64,000 nt of DNA from positions 1,488,001 through 1,552,000 of the forward strand of contig NZ_JAPEOX010000002.1 in the NCBI RefSeq assembly GCF_026340675.1. Reading direction: 5' to 3'. A program made the position numbers and the translations under genes. The notes beneath the pieces were generated by a model, which was given only the letters and a program-made list of their open reading frames with translations, was not told the origin of the DNA and did not search any database. Below are positions 34,706 through 43,095 of this stretch, piece after piece; within the stretch, counting starts at the first letter, position 1; each line of letters opens with the position of its first letter. Source of the stretch: Streptomyces sp. NBC_01264 (GTDB lineage Bacteria > Actinomycetota > Actinomycetes > Streptomycetales > Streptomycetaceae).

Positions 34706-35626
34706 TCACAGCGCCAGGCCGATCGCCAGCAGGGACCCGAACGCGAGCAGCAGCAGACAGGTGTGCTCCAGCGCCGGAATCAGGTCGCGGCCGGCCGCTC
34801 CGCCCAGCACCCGGCGCACTGGCAGGACGGCGACCGGGGCCGCGCCGAGGACGAGGAAGGCCCCGGGCCGGGCGGAGGCGAGGAGCAGCGCGGACACGAA
34901 GGCCGCGGCGACGCAGAGGACGTAGAACTGCCGGGTCGGTCCGGCGCCCATCCGTACCGCGAGGGTGATCTTCCCCGCGGCCGCGTCGGTCGGGATGTCG
35001 CGGAGGTTGTTGGTGGTCAGCAGCGCGACCGCGAGGAAGCCGAGGGGCACGGACGCACCGAGGGCGATCGGGGGCAGGTGCACGAGCTGGATGGCGACCG
35101 GGGCGCAGACGAAGACGACCCCGTGGTAGAGGAAGATGCTGACCTCGCCGAGCCCGCGGTAGCCGTAGGGCCGCGCCCCGCCGGTGTAGAACCAGCCGCC
35201 GAGGGCCAGGGACACGGTCAGCGCGAGCACCCACCACGAGACCAGTACGGCCAGGATCACCCCGGCCAGGGCCCCGACCGCGAACAGGACCAGCCCGTGC
35301 CGGAACACCTGCCGGGGCGTGGCCTGTCCCGAGCCCACGAGCCGGGCCGGGCCCGCCCGGTGGTCGTCGACGCCGCGGATCCCGTCGCTGTAGTCGTTGA
35401 AGAAGTTGGTTCCCAGGACGAAGCCCAGGACGAGCACGGCCGTCAGTGCGGCGTGCCACCGGTCGACGGTCCCGGCCTCGGCGGCGATGGCGAGGCCCAC
35501 CGCGAGCGGGGCGAAGGTGACGGGCAGGGTCTTGAGCCGTGCGCCGGCCACCCAGCCCCGCAGGGCGGCGTACCGCACCGGCTGCTGCTGTTGTTGCTGA
35601 TGCTCCTGCTGCTGCTGAAGGCTCAC
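34706..35626 (-). CDS. menA-like: MenA-like UbiA-superfamily prenyltransferase with poly-Gln N-terminus
   Basis: 306 residues from GTG 35626 (GTGA with the methyltransferase). The first Asp-rich motif is NFFNDYSDGIRGVDD and the second NNLRDIPTD; seven or more helices follow the usual UbiA pattern (e.g. AAFVSALLLASARPGAFLVL). RLVGSGQATPRQVF after the first motif is typical of MenA, which replaces the carboxylate of dihydroxynaphthoate with a prenyl chain. Streptomyces usually make menaquinone by the futalosine route, and the neighbours make an aminohydroxybenzoate, so prenylation of that acid is inferred. The N-terminal run of 10 Gln among 12 residues is odd. Confidence 0.88.
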   Translation of the reverse strand: MSLQQQQEHQQQQQQPVRYAALRGWVAGARLKTLPVTFAPLAVGLAIAAEAGTVDRWHAALTAVLVLGFVLGTNFFNDYSDGIRGVDDHRAGPARLVGSGQATPRQVFRHGLVLFAVGALAGVILAVLVSWWVLALTVSLALGGWFYTGGARPYGYRGLGEVSIFLYHGVVFVCAPVAIQLVHLPPIALGASVPLGFLAVALLTTNNLRDIPTDAAAGKITLAVRMGAGPTRQFYVLCVAAAFVSALLLASARPGAFLVLGAAPVAVLPVRRVLGGAAGRDLIPALEHTCLLLLAFGSLLAIGLAL

Positions 35627-36360
35627 TTCTTCGTCCCCGTGCCCAGGTAAAGGACGGACGTGGACTTGGTGCGCACCATGGTGACCTCGTCGAGCCGGCC
35701 GACCGCGAAGCGGGCCATCTCGCGCATCCGCGGGCGCAGGCCGAGGAGTTCGAGCTCGACGCCGTTCTCCCGGGCGGCCCGGGTCAGCCGCTCCCGGTTG
35801 ACGAAGAGCCGGTGGTCGTGTGTGCCGCGGGGCGGCCGGCCGGGGAGGGGGAGGTTCTCGGCGAGGGTGATCGAGACCAGCCGGGCCACCCGGGTGTCGG
35901 CGATGGTGTCGACGATCAGCGTGCCGCCGGGACGCAGGACCCGGCACGCCTCCGCCACCACGGCGTAGGGATCCGGTACGTGCTCCAGGCACTGGCCTGC
36001 GGTGACCACGTCGAACGACTCGTCCTCGAAGGGGAGTTCGGCCACATCGGCCCGTACGACCTCGTCGAACCCGTGCCGCAGCGCCTCGCGGAGCGACATC
36101 TCCGACAGGTCGACACCGACCACGTGGTAGCCCTTGGCCGCCGCGTGCGGGCCGAACAGCCCCCCGCCGCAGGCGATGTCGAGCAGAGCGGCCTGCTCGT
36201 TCCGGGCCGGGGGAACGAATTCCGCACGGGCCCGTGCGATCCAGCTCAGTGGCGCGAGCGCCCCCCTGGGATCCCACCACTCATCGGCGAGCCCGTCGTA
36301 ATCCGAGATGAAGTCCTGCCGGATTTCCGACCTGTCCTTTTCTTCACTGCGCGTAAGCAA
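35623..36360 (-). CDS. ubiG-like: UbiG-like SAM-dependent O-methyltransferase
   Basis: 245 residues from TTG 36360, with GGAGG nine bases upstream fixing the start. The N-terminal signature DYDGLADEWWDPRGALAPL is very close to UbiG (ubiquinone O-methyltransferase). The SAM-binding motif is LLDIACGGGLFG, followed by VGVDLSEMSLREA and VTAGQCLEHVPDP. The enzyme probably methylates a phenolic OH on a prenylated ring. First gene of the nine-gene operon; it is divergent from the FAD oxidase, with a shared promoter region of 189 nt. Confidence 0.88.
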   Translation of the reverse strand: MLTRSEEKDRSEIRQDFISDYDGLADEWWDPRGALAPLSWIARARAEFVPPARNEQAALLDIACGGGLFGPHAAAKGYHVVGVDLSEMSLREALRHGFDEVVRADVAELPFEDESFDVVTAGQCLEHVPDPYAVVAEACRVLRPGGTLIVDTIADTRVARLVSITLAENLPLPGRPPRGTHDHRLFVNRERLTRAARENGVELELLGLRPRMREMARFAVGRLDEVTMVRTKSTSVLYLGTGTKK

Positions 36361-36549
36361 AGCAGTTTACCTCCGCCCATCAGTCGCACTGCGGTCAGCC
36401 TTTCCGAGAAGCCTGACAGGGACTGATAGAGCCCCCATGGAGCATCCCTATAGCCGACGGCCCGCGAGCGGCCCGCGGCCTTCCGGAGCGGGGCCGCGTC
36501 CGGTTACTGTCCCCTGGATTCCCCGACTCCGCGAAAAAGGTGGCACACG
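36361..36549. promoter_or_regulatory. Divergent promoter region of the prenyl-aminobenzoate cluster
   Basis: 189 nt contain both operon starts. The ribosome sites are GGAGG (36370-36374, minus) and AAGGTGG seven bases before the plus-strand ATG. I see no clear consensus promoter and no strong palindrome. No cluster-specific regulator gene lies in the cluster. Confidence 0.5.
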
Positions 36550-37815
36550 ATGAGCGCATTCAGCAGCGATTTCGGCCGGTCCCTCTCGATCACCCCCGAA
36601 AAAGTGGTCCGGGAAGGGACGGACGGGGAGATCGGCGGCCTCATGGCCGACGCGGCCGCCTCCGGCAAGGACACGGCGGTACGGGGCGTCGGCCGCTCGT
36701 GCAATACGCAGACGCTCGCGTCCGGGACCGTGCTGGACAATTTCCGCGAGGACGCGGAGCCGCGCTTCACGGGCGGGGAGCACCTCGTGGAAGTCCCGAG
36801 CGGAATCACCTGGCTCGCGCTGGAGAAATGGCTGAACGGGCACGGGCGCGCCAACCCCGTCCTGCCCAGCTATCTGAATCTCACGGTGGGCGGGACGCTG
36901 TCGATCGGGGGTTTCGGACACGGTTCCCTGCGGTCGGGACTTCAGATCGACCAGGTGGAGGAGATCGAACTCGTCGACGGAACGGGACGTTCGCGCACGT
37001 GTTCCCGCCAGGAGAATGCGGAGTTGTTCCGGTTCGCCCTGGGCGGCCTGGGACAGGTGGGTTTCATCAGGACCGTGGTGCTCCGTACCGCGCCGTACCG
37101 GGCGGTCACTCCGGTCTCCCGGATTCCGCACACGGGAATATCGGAACTCGCGGAATTCATGAAGAACGTCGCCGACGATCCTGCGGTTTCCGGCTATTTC
37201 GGCATGTACGACCGGACCTCGTGGTATTCGCAGATCGCTCTCGCGGCCGAGCCCGCGGAAGCCGTGGAGGCCGGCGAACCGGGCACCGTGCTGCCCGCAC
37301 CGGACTACTCCCTGCTGCTGCACCAGGAGGTCGACCAGCACCTCCTGCCCGTCCTCGAGGACGCATCCCGCGTGAACCTCTGGGCGGACTACGTCTTCGA
37401 CGGGGCGGGTTTCGAGGGGATCACGAAGACGCTGGAGGAGCTGACGCGCGAATCCCCGTTCGCCGACAACCTGATCAGCCTGTACTTCCTGGTCATCAAG
37501 CGTCCCGAGGGGGCGACGCCGTTCGTCTTCGCGCCGTCGCTCGACACCCCGGTCCAGTACGGGATCGGCGTGTTCACCACCATCGAGAAGTCCGACTCCC
37601 ACGCGGTGGCCGAAACCCGCAGGGTGCTGCGCGAGCTGCTGGCGGCCTGCGCGCAGGCCGGGGGGCGCCCTTACCTGTACGGCTGCCACGAGCTGGACGC
37701 GGAGCTGCTGGAGGGCTTCTACGGTGCGGACGCGCTGCGGCGGCTGGAGTCCCTGCGCGAGGAGCACGCGCTGACCCGCTTCAACCCGCGGGCCTTCGGC
37801 GGCGTACGGCCGTGA
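36550..37815 (+). CDS. FAD-linked oxidoreductase (cytokinin-dehydrogenase-like)
   Basis: 421 residues. The PCMH-type FAD domain includes DTAVRGVGRSCNTQTLASGT, LNLTVGGTLSIGGFGHGSLR and VEEIELVDGTGR. The C-terminal domain has YYF-like substrate strands (FGMYDRTSWYSQIAL, LISLYFLVIKRPEGAT). Cytokinin oxidases bind FAD covalently through a His in G-x-G-H-S; here the position reads GVGRS, so the linkage is probably absent. The family oxidises C-N or C-O bonds of small molecules. It is divergent from the biosynthetic operon and likely a tailoring enzyme. Convergent to metG, with a hairpin between. Confidence 0.82.
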   Translation: MSAFSSDFGRSLSITPEKVVREGTDGEIGGLMADAAASGKDTAVRGVGRSCNTQTLASGTVLDNFREDAEPRFTGGEHLVEVPSGITWLALEKWLNGHGRANPVLPSYLNLTVGGTLSIGGFGHGSLRSGLQIDQVEEIELVDGTGRSRTCSRQENAELFRFALGGLGQVGFIRTVVLRTAPYRAVTPVSRIPHTGISELAEFMKNVADDPAVSGYFGMYDRTSWYSQIALAAEPAEAVEAGEPGTVLPAPDYSLLLHQEVDQHLLPVLEDASRVNLWADYVFDGAGFEGITKTLEELTRESPFADNLISLYFLVIKRPEGATPFVFAPSLDTPVQYGIGVFTTIEKSDSHAVAETRRVLRELLAACAQAGGRPYLYGCHELDAELLEGFYGADALRRLESLREEHALTRFNPRAFGGVRP

Positions 37816-37818
37816 GGA

Positions 37819-37864
37819 ACGCGCGCAGGGGCGCGACCTGTTGAGGTCGCACCCCTGCGCGCGT
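37819..37864. terminator. 21-bp hairpin between FAD oxidase and metG
   Basis: A near-perfect inverted repeat has 21-nt arms with one mismatch (C at 37832 against A at 37851) and a GTTG loop. It lies in the 89-nt gap between the two convergent stops and should act as a bidirectional terminator. Confidence 0.85.
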
Positions 37865-37904
37865 CGATGCTGTGGAGCCGTCCGGCCGTGGCGGCCGGTC
37901 CGGC

Positions 37905-39620
37905 TCAGGCCTCGGGGTTGCCGCCGAAGCGCTCCCGGTACGACTCCAGGTCGTCGTCGGTGATCTTCGCGAAGAGCACCGGCGGAACCGTGAACGGCGT
38001 GCCCGCCGGCACCGCGTCGAGGGACGTGGCCTGCTCCGGGGTGATCCACGTCGGGGTGTCGTCGGCGAGGTCGAACGCGGAGCGCATGGCGCGCGCCGAG
38101 GCCGGGATGAACGGCTCGGAGACCACCGAGTAGAGGTGGATGAGGTTCATCGCCGTGCGCAGGGTGAGCGCCGCGCCCTCCAGGTCGGTCTTGACCTCCA
38201 GCCAGGGCGCCTTCTCGTCGAGGTAGGCGTTTCCGGCGGACCACAGGGCGCGCAGCGCGGCCGCCGCCTTGCGGTACTGGAGCGCGTCCATGTGGCCCTC
38301 GTACTCGGCCAGCAGCTCGGCGATCTGCGCGCCCAGCTTGGCCTCGGCCTCGCCCGCGGGGCTGCCGGCCGGAACCTCGTCGCCGAACTTCTTGCGGGAG
38401 AAGGTCAGTACGCGGTTGACGAAGTTGCCCAGCGTGCCGCCGAGGTCCTTGTTCACCGTGGCGGTGAAGTGCTCCCACGTGAAGGAGGAGTCGTCGGACT
38501 CAGGCGCGTTGGCGATGAGGAAGTAGCGCCAGAAGTCGGCCGGAAGGATCTCCAGCGCCTGGTCGGTGAAGACGCCGCGCTTCTGCGAGGTGGAGAACTT
38601 GCCGCCGTAGTACGTCAGCCAGTTGAAGGCCTTGACGTAGTCGACCTTCTTCCACGGCTCGCGGGTGCCCAGCTCGGTGGCGGGGAACATCACCGTGTGG
38701 AACGGGACGTTGTCCTTGGCCATGAACTGCGTGTAGCGCACGTCCTCGGCCTCGTACCACCAGGACGTGTAGTCGCGGTTCTCGGGGTCGCCGTCCGCCC
38801 ACTCCTTGGTGGAGGCGATGTACTCGATCGGCGCGTCGAACCAGACGTAGAACACCTTGCCGTCGGCGGCCAGCTCGGGCCACGTGTCGGCCGGGACCGG
38901 GACGCCCCAGTCGAGGTCGCGCGTGATGGCGCGGTCGTGCAGGCCCTCGGTCAGCCACTTGCGGGCGATGGAGGACGCGAGCTGCGGCCACTCCTCCTCG
39001 TGCTCCGCGACCCAGGCCTCGACCTCGACCTGCAGCTTGGACTGGAGGAGGAAGAGGTGCTTGGTCTCGCGGACCTCGAGCTCGGTGGAGCCGGAGATGG
39101 CCGAGCGGGGCTCGATCAGGTCCGTGGGGTCCAGGACGCGGGTGCAGTTCTCGCACTGGTCGCCGCGGGCCTTGTCGTAGCCGCAGTGCGGGCAGGTGCC
39201 CTCGACGTAGCGGTCCGGCAGGAAGCGGCCGTCGACCGGCGAGTAGACCTGCCGGATCGCGCGCTCCTCGATGAAGCCGTTCTTCTCGAGCTGGCGCGCG
39301 AAGTGCTGGGTGATCTCGCGGTTCTGCTCCGAGGAGCTGCGGCCGAAGTAGTCGAAGGACAGCTCGAAGCCGTCGTAGACCGCCTTCTGGGCGTCGTGGG
39401 CCTGCGCGCAGAACTCGGCGACCGAGAGGCCGGCCGCCTTCGCGGCGAGCTCGGCGGGGGTGCCGTGCTCGTCGGTGGCGCAGATGTAGAGGACGTCGTG
39501 GCCGCGCTGGCGGAGGTACCGGGAGTACACATCCGCCGGAAGCATCGACCCGACCATGTTGCCCAGGTGCTTGATCCCGTTGATATAGGGAAGCGCGCTG
39601 GTGATCAGGTGTCGAGCCAT
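37905..39620 (-). CDS. metG: Methionyl-tRNA synthetase
   Basis: 571 residues from ATG 39620 ([20 protein letters not shown]); GGAG lies nine bases upstream. HIGH-type motif is seen as the HLGN of KHLGN and KMSKS-type as KFSTSQKRG. The connective peptide has a zinc knuckle [17 protein letters not shown] with four Cys. [10 protein letters not shown] and the anticodon-binding helices are present. It charges tRNA-Met. Streptomyces genomes may carry a second, different MetRS elsewhere; whether this is the only copy cannot be told. About 300 nt separate it from the next gene on the same strand. Confidence 0.95.
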   Translation of the reverse strand: MARHLITSALPYINGIKHLGNMVGSMLPADVYSRYLRQRGHDVLYICATDEHGTPAELAAKAAGLSVAEFCAQAHDAQKAVYDGFELSFDYFGRSSSEQNREITQHFARQLEKNGFIEERAIRQVYSPVDGRFLPDRYVEGTCPHCGYDKARGDQCENCTRVLDPTDLIEPRSAISGSTELEVRETKHLFLLQSKLQVEVEAWVAEHEEEWPQLASSIARKWLTEGLHDRAITRDLDWGVPVPADTWPELAADGKVFYVWFDAPIEYIASTKEWADGDPENRDYTSWWYEAEDVRYTQFMAKDNVPFHTVMFPATELGTREPWKKVDYVKAFNWLTYYGGKFSTSQKRGVFTDQALEILPADFWRYFLIANAPESDDSSFTWEHFTATVNKDLGGTLGNFVNRVLTFSRKKFGDEVPAGSPAGEAEAKLGAQIAELLAEYEGHMDALQYRKAAAALRALWSAGNAYLDEKAPWLEVKTDLEGAALTLRTAMNLIHLYSVVSEPFIPASARAMRSAFDLADDTPTWITPEQATSLDAVPAGTPFTVPPVLFAKITDDDLESYRERFGGNPEA

Positions 39621-39917
39621 CCTCGGATGCTCCATTTCATATATGCCGGTACAACGTGACGTGCGGTTCATCGTATCGAACCGCCGAAACGCCACGCCCC
39701 GCATTTCTTCGGGGTGGACTGGGGTACAGCACAGCACTGCGGAACCGCAGAACTGACGGGTGCAACGCAAAAGCGAGGACTGTGACCTCTCCGTCACGGC
39801 CCTCGCGCTGCGGCCATGGTACAGCGGGCCGGGCAGCCGCCGAACCGCCGTCCGCCCCGGTGGGACACCGCCCGCGGCCGCCCCGTCGCCGGTCCGCAGG
39901 GCGGCCCGGCGGCGGGG

Positions 39918-42254
39918 TCAGTCGCGTCCGCCCCGGGCGCCGTCGATCGCGGTGATCCGGGCGCCGCTCGCGAGCTTGCCCGTCAGCGTGGCCGCAGGGC
40001 CCTGCGGACCGGCGACGGGGGCGGTCAGGGTCCGGCCGGTGGCCTCCGCCCGGACGGCGCCGGCCGCCGTGATGCCCGCGACCTCGCGGCTGCCGGCCGC
40101 CAGCAGGTACCAGCGGCCGGCCGGCGACCTCCACCGGGTGCCCGCGAGCAGGTGCTGCCCGAACCGTCCGCACGCGGCCGTCCCGCGGGACCGCGCCACG
40201 TCCTGCGGAGCTCCGGCCGGCAGGCGCAGCTGGACCAGGACGTCACCCGGGCCGGCCCAGCCGGAGGCACGGGTGCAGGTCCACACGGCCCGGCCCGCGC
40301 CGTCGGGGAGTTCGGAGTCGGCGAAGTCCCAGATGTTGACGGCCCGTACCCCGCCGGCGCCGTACTCGCGCAGCCGGCAGGCGACCGGCGCCCACGCCGC
40401 CCGCGCGGCCGGGCCGGTGGCCTCGCGCGGCTGGCGCGCCGCCACCGCGCCCGGACCGTCGGGCAGCGGCGTGTAGGTCAGGTGTACGGGGGTCAGCGCG
40501 CCGAGGTCCGCGAGGACGAAGGCGTGCTTCTCCACGATCCGGGCGGAGGAGGTCAGCTCCAGTACGGGCCATGCCGCGCAGGCTCCGCCGGTGCCGCCCT
40601 CGCCGGCGCCGTCCGTACGGGGTACCGCGGTCTCCTCGGTGACCCCGTCGGCGGAGACGGCCAGCGGCTTGGTCCCCTCCCCGGTCCGGAGCAGGTCACG
40701 GGTGCCGGCCCGGGCGATCCAGGGCGCGAGCAGGTACCTGGCCCGGCCTCCGTCCGTGCTGCCGCTCCCGTTTGCACTTCCGCTCCCTGTTCCGTTTCCG
40801 GGGGAACGGAACAGGGTCAGCGCGGCGGCGGTGGTCACGTTCGCCTCGTCGGTACGGGCGAAGGCGAGCTCCCGGCCGCGCGGCCCGGCGGGGCCGTCGG
40901 CGCCACCGGGGCCGTCGGCGGGCTCGCCGTACCGAACCACCCGGTCCCCGTCGAGCAGCACCACCACCGCCCGCCCAGCGAGGTCCCCCGCGTACAGGAG
41001 CTGCGGTGCGCGCAGCGGGGCATCGGTGGCCGTCCCCGGCGCGGCCGTCACCGCCACCTCCCGGGGCCGGGTGGCCCAGGCGCCCAGGGCGCGGGCGAGC
41101 AGGCCCCGGTCCGCGGTACGGGCGCCGCGCGCGGGCCAGGCGGTGAAGTCGACGCGGGCGGTGTCCGCCCAGGCCTCCGCGGGAACGCGGACCAGCCGGG
41201 CGGGGTCCAGTGCCCCGGAGACGGCCGGCCCGGCGAGCGGCGAGGCCTCGGGGCGGGGCGGCGTCCCGTCGGCCGCGAGGATCCCGGCCGCCAGGGCCAG
41301 GGCCAGGGCGACCGCGGCGGTCCAGCCGGCCCGGGTGCGGCGCCGTCGGCGCAGCAGGTCCGTGGGGCGGGCACTGACGACGGCGGCATCGACCGCGACG
41401 CCGCCCGGCCCCCGCAGGAGCGTTTCCCCACCGGACTCCCCCGCACCGGCTCCGGCACCGGAGCCAGGGCCGAAAGCAGGGCCGGGGCCGAAACCGTGGC
41501 CGGGCCCGGCGCCGGCCGACGCCCCGGCCCCCGATCCGGCCCACGTTCCGCGGCCCGCCCGGGGAGCACCGTCGCGCACCGCGTGCGGTCCCGTCGCCGA
41601 CGGCCCCGCTCCCGCCGACGGCCCCGCTCCCGCCCACGGCCCCGTGCCCGGCACCGCGGTGGTGGCGCCGCCCGGTGCCCCGGGGGCCGCCCCCAGGGGG
41701 CCCGGGGCACCCCCCGCCCACTCCCCCCAGGCGGCCAGCGCCTCCCGCACGGCGTCCGCTGGGTCGGCCACCCCGGCCGCGCCGAGCAGCCGGGCCACCG
41801 CTTCCTCGGGCAGGCCGTCCATGCCGTGCAGGACGAACGCGGCCCGGACCGGCCCGGGCGCCGCGCCCAGCACCCGGGCCGGCTCGTCGATCCCGCCCGC
41901 CGGGGGCCACAGCCGCAGCCCCCAGACGAAGGGCGGCACCGGCGGCCAGCCGAGCCCGGCCGCGGCGAGGCGGGTCCGGCCGGACGGAGCGAGGCTCGCG
42001 CGCAGGACCCGTAGGCGCACCTCGGTCAGGGGGCCGCCCGGCCCGTCGGGACCGGCCGGGGCCTGGGTGCTGCCGCGCCCGCCGCGCGGAAGCGCCCTCT
42101 GGACCGCCTTGTGCGCGAGGAGTACCCGGGTATGGCGGCCCAAGGCGACCGGGAGCGTCACGTAGGCGAGCCGTACCAGTTGGGGGTAGTGCTCGACGAG
42201 AACGGCCTCGGCCTGCTCCACGGCGGTGGAGCCGAATCGCTGTGTTGTACCCAC
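39918..42254 (-). CDS. Sigma-factor-like N-terminus fused to a membrane anchor and exported domain
   Basis: 778 residues from ATG 42254. Residues 13-55 (AEAVLVEHYPQLVRLAYVTL and following) resemble ECF region 2. Residues 134-177 (GPVRAAFVLHGMDGLPEEAVA, shortened) resemble region 4. A Gly/Ala/Pro linker of about 100 residues follows, then RRRRRTRAG and one helix (WTAAVALALALAAGILAAD, 311-329). The remaining 450 residues look extracytoplasmic, with about four Cys near the end (CAAWPVLEL, CRLREYGAGG, CTRASGW, CGRFG). No enzyme motif. It may be a sensor derived from an ECF factor. It is divergent from a real sigma factor. Confidence 0.7.
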   Translation of the reverse strand: MGTTQRFGSTAVEQAEAVLVEHYPQLVRLAYVTLPVALGRHTRVLLAHKAVQRALPRGGRGSTQAPAGPDGPGGPLTEVRLRVLRASLAPSGRTRLAAAGLGWPPVPPFVWGLRLWPPAGGIDEPARVLGAAPGPVRAAFVLHGMDGLPEEAVARLLGAAGVADPADAVREALAAWGEWAGGAPGPLGAAPGAPGGATTAVPGTGPWAGAGPSAGAGPSATGPHAVRDGAPRAGRGTWAGSGAGASAGAGPGHGFGPGPAFGPGSGAGAGAGESGGETLLRGPGGVAVDAAVVSARPTDLLRRRRRTRAGWTAAVALALALAAGILAADGTPPRPEASPLAGPAVSGALDPARLVRVPAEAWADTARVDFTAWPARGARTADRGLLARALGAWATRPREVAVTAAPGTATDAPLRAPQLLYAGDLAGRAVVVLLDGDRVVRYGEPADGPGGADGPAGPRGRELAFARTDEANVTTAAALTLFRSPGNGTGSGSANGSGSTDGGRARYLLAPWIARAGTRDLLRTGEGTKPLAVSADGVTEETAVPRTDGAGEGGTGGACAAWPVLELTSSARIVEKHAFVLADLGALTPVHLTYTPLPDGPGAVAARQPREATGPAARAAWAPVACRLREYGAGGVRAVNIWDFADSELPDGAGRAVWTCTRASGWAGPGDVLVQLRLPAGAPQDVARSRGTAACGRFGQHLLAGTRWRSPAGRWYLLAAGSREVAGITAAGAVRAEATGRTLTAPVAGPQGPAATLTGKLASGARITAIDGARGGRD

Positions 42255-42486
42255 GCTCCGACAAACGAGTGAATCTTGGGATGGTCACACGCCGTGCTCT
42301 CCGGCGGGGAACGAAACGGGCGCACGGGAGAACGGCATATGCGTTTGCGCTGGTTGAGCGCGCGTGCGATCGACTTCGATCAACGCGCGATCATCACCGA
42401 ACGTAATTCTTCCAGCTTTCGTCTCTGCGCCCTCCGAGTGCGCCCGCGCTGATTTCCTTGCCCCGCACACGGGATGGGGTGGAGCG
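42255..42486. promoter_or_regulatory. Divergent region between the sigma-like gene pair
   Basis: 232 nt with moderate AT content near 42400-42425 (AACGTAATTCTTCCAGC). A partial inverted repeat around TGCGATCGACTTCGATCA (42366-42383) may be an operator. No consensus promoter pair is clear. Confidence 0.35.
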
Positions 42487-43095
42487 GTGAGCGATGGCAG
42501 CGGTCTTCCGGAGGAGTCCGGTGGCGGGGCCGTGGGTCTGCCGAGCCGGCGACGGCGGCCGGCGCCCATGAGCCAGTGGAATGCGACGGCGCGCCTGTCG
42601 TACTGGGCCTTCCACGCCGACCGGCGCCCGGCCTACATGCGGTTCGCGTACCTGCAACTGGGATCGGACGCGGCGGCCGAGGAAGCGGTCGACGCCGCCT
42701 TCGACTCGATCATGGGCGAATGGCTGCGGATGCTGCACATGGACCGGCTCGACGCCTACGCGTGGACCGTCCTCAAACAGCGGCTGATCGACCGGCAGTT
42801 CCGCCGCAGCCCCGGGCCGGAGCCGATGGACACCAGTGCCTTCGAGGCGGCGCTCAAGGAGGCCCACGCGAAAGCCGACCAGTACGAGGTGCTCACCGAC
42901 ACGATCCGCTTCTACTCCGCCGTCTCCCGGCTCGCCGAACGGCAGCGCGACGCCGTGCTGTTGAGGTACGGACTCCAGTGCACCCCCGGCGAAGCCGCCG
43001 CGATCATGGGTGTGGACGAGGCCACGGTCCGCTCGCAGCTCGGCCAGGCCCAGCGACGGCTCGCCCGCCTGCTCGACACCGCGGCCGAGTCATGA
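42487..43095 (+). CDS. ECF-type RNA polymerase sigma factor
   Basis: 202 residues from GTG 42487; an ATG at 42568 (MSQWNATARLSYWAFHADRR) is the alternative. Region 2 is degenerate (FAYLQLGSDAAAEEAVDAAF, LDAYAWTVLKQRLIDRQFRR). Region 4 is clear: SRLAERQRDAVLLRYGLQCT, then PGEAAAIMGVDEATVRSQLG. It would direct RNA polymerase to a set of promoters that cannot be named. The stop overlaps the next ATG (ATGA), so the IclR-type protein is co-translated with it, perhaps as its partner. Confidence 0.83.
   Translation: MSDGSGLPEESGGGAVGLPSRRRRPAPMSQWNATARLSYWAFHADRRPAYMRFAYLQLGSDAAAEEAVDAAFDSIMGEWLRMLHMDRLDAYAWTVLKQRLIDRQFRRSPGPEPMDTSAFEAALKEAHAKADQYEVLTDTIRFYSAVSRLAERQRDAVLLRYGLQCTPGEAAAIMGVDEATVRSQLGQAQRRLARLLDTAAES

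Noticed and set aside
26944..37815. Phenazine biosynthetic cluster
   Set aside because: PhzD/PhzE-like genes are present but PhzF, PhzA/B and PhzG are not; an EntA/DhbA-type dehydrogenase is in their place.
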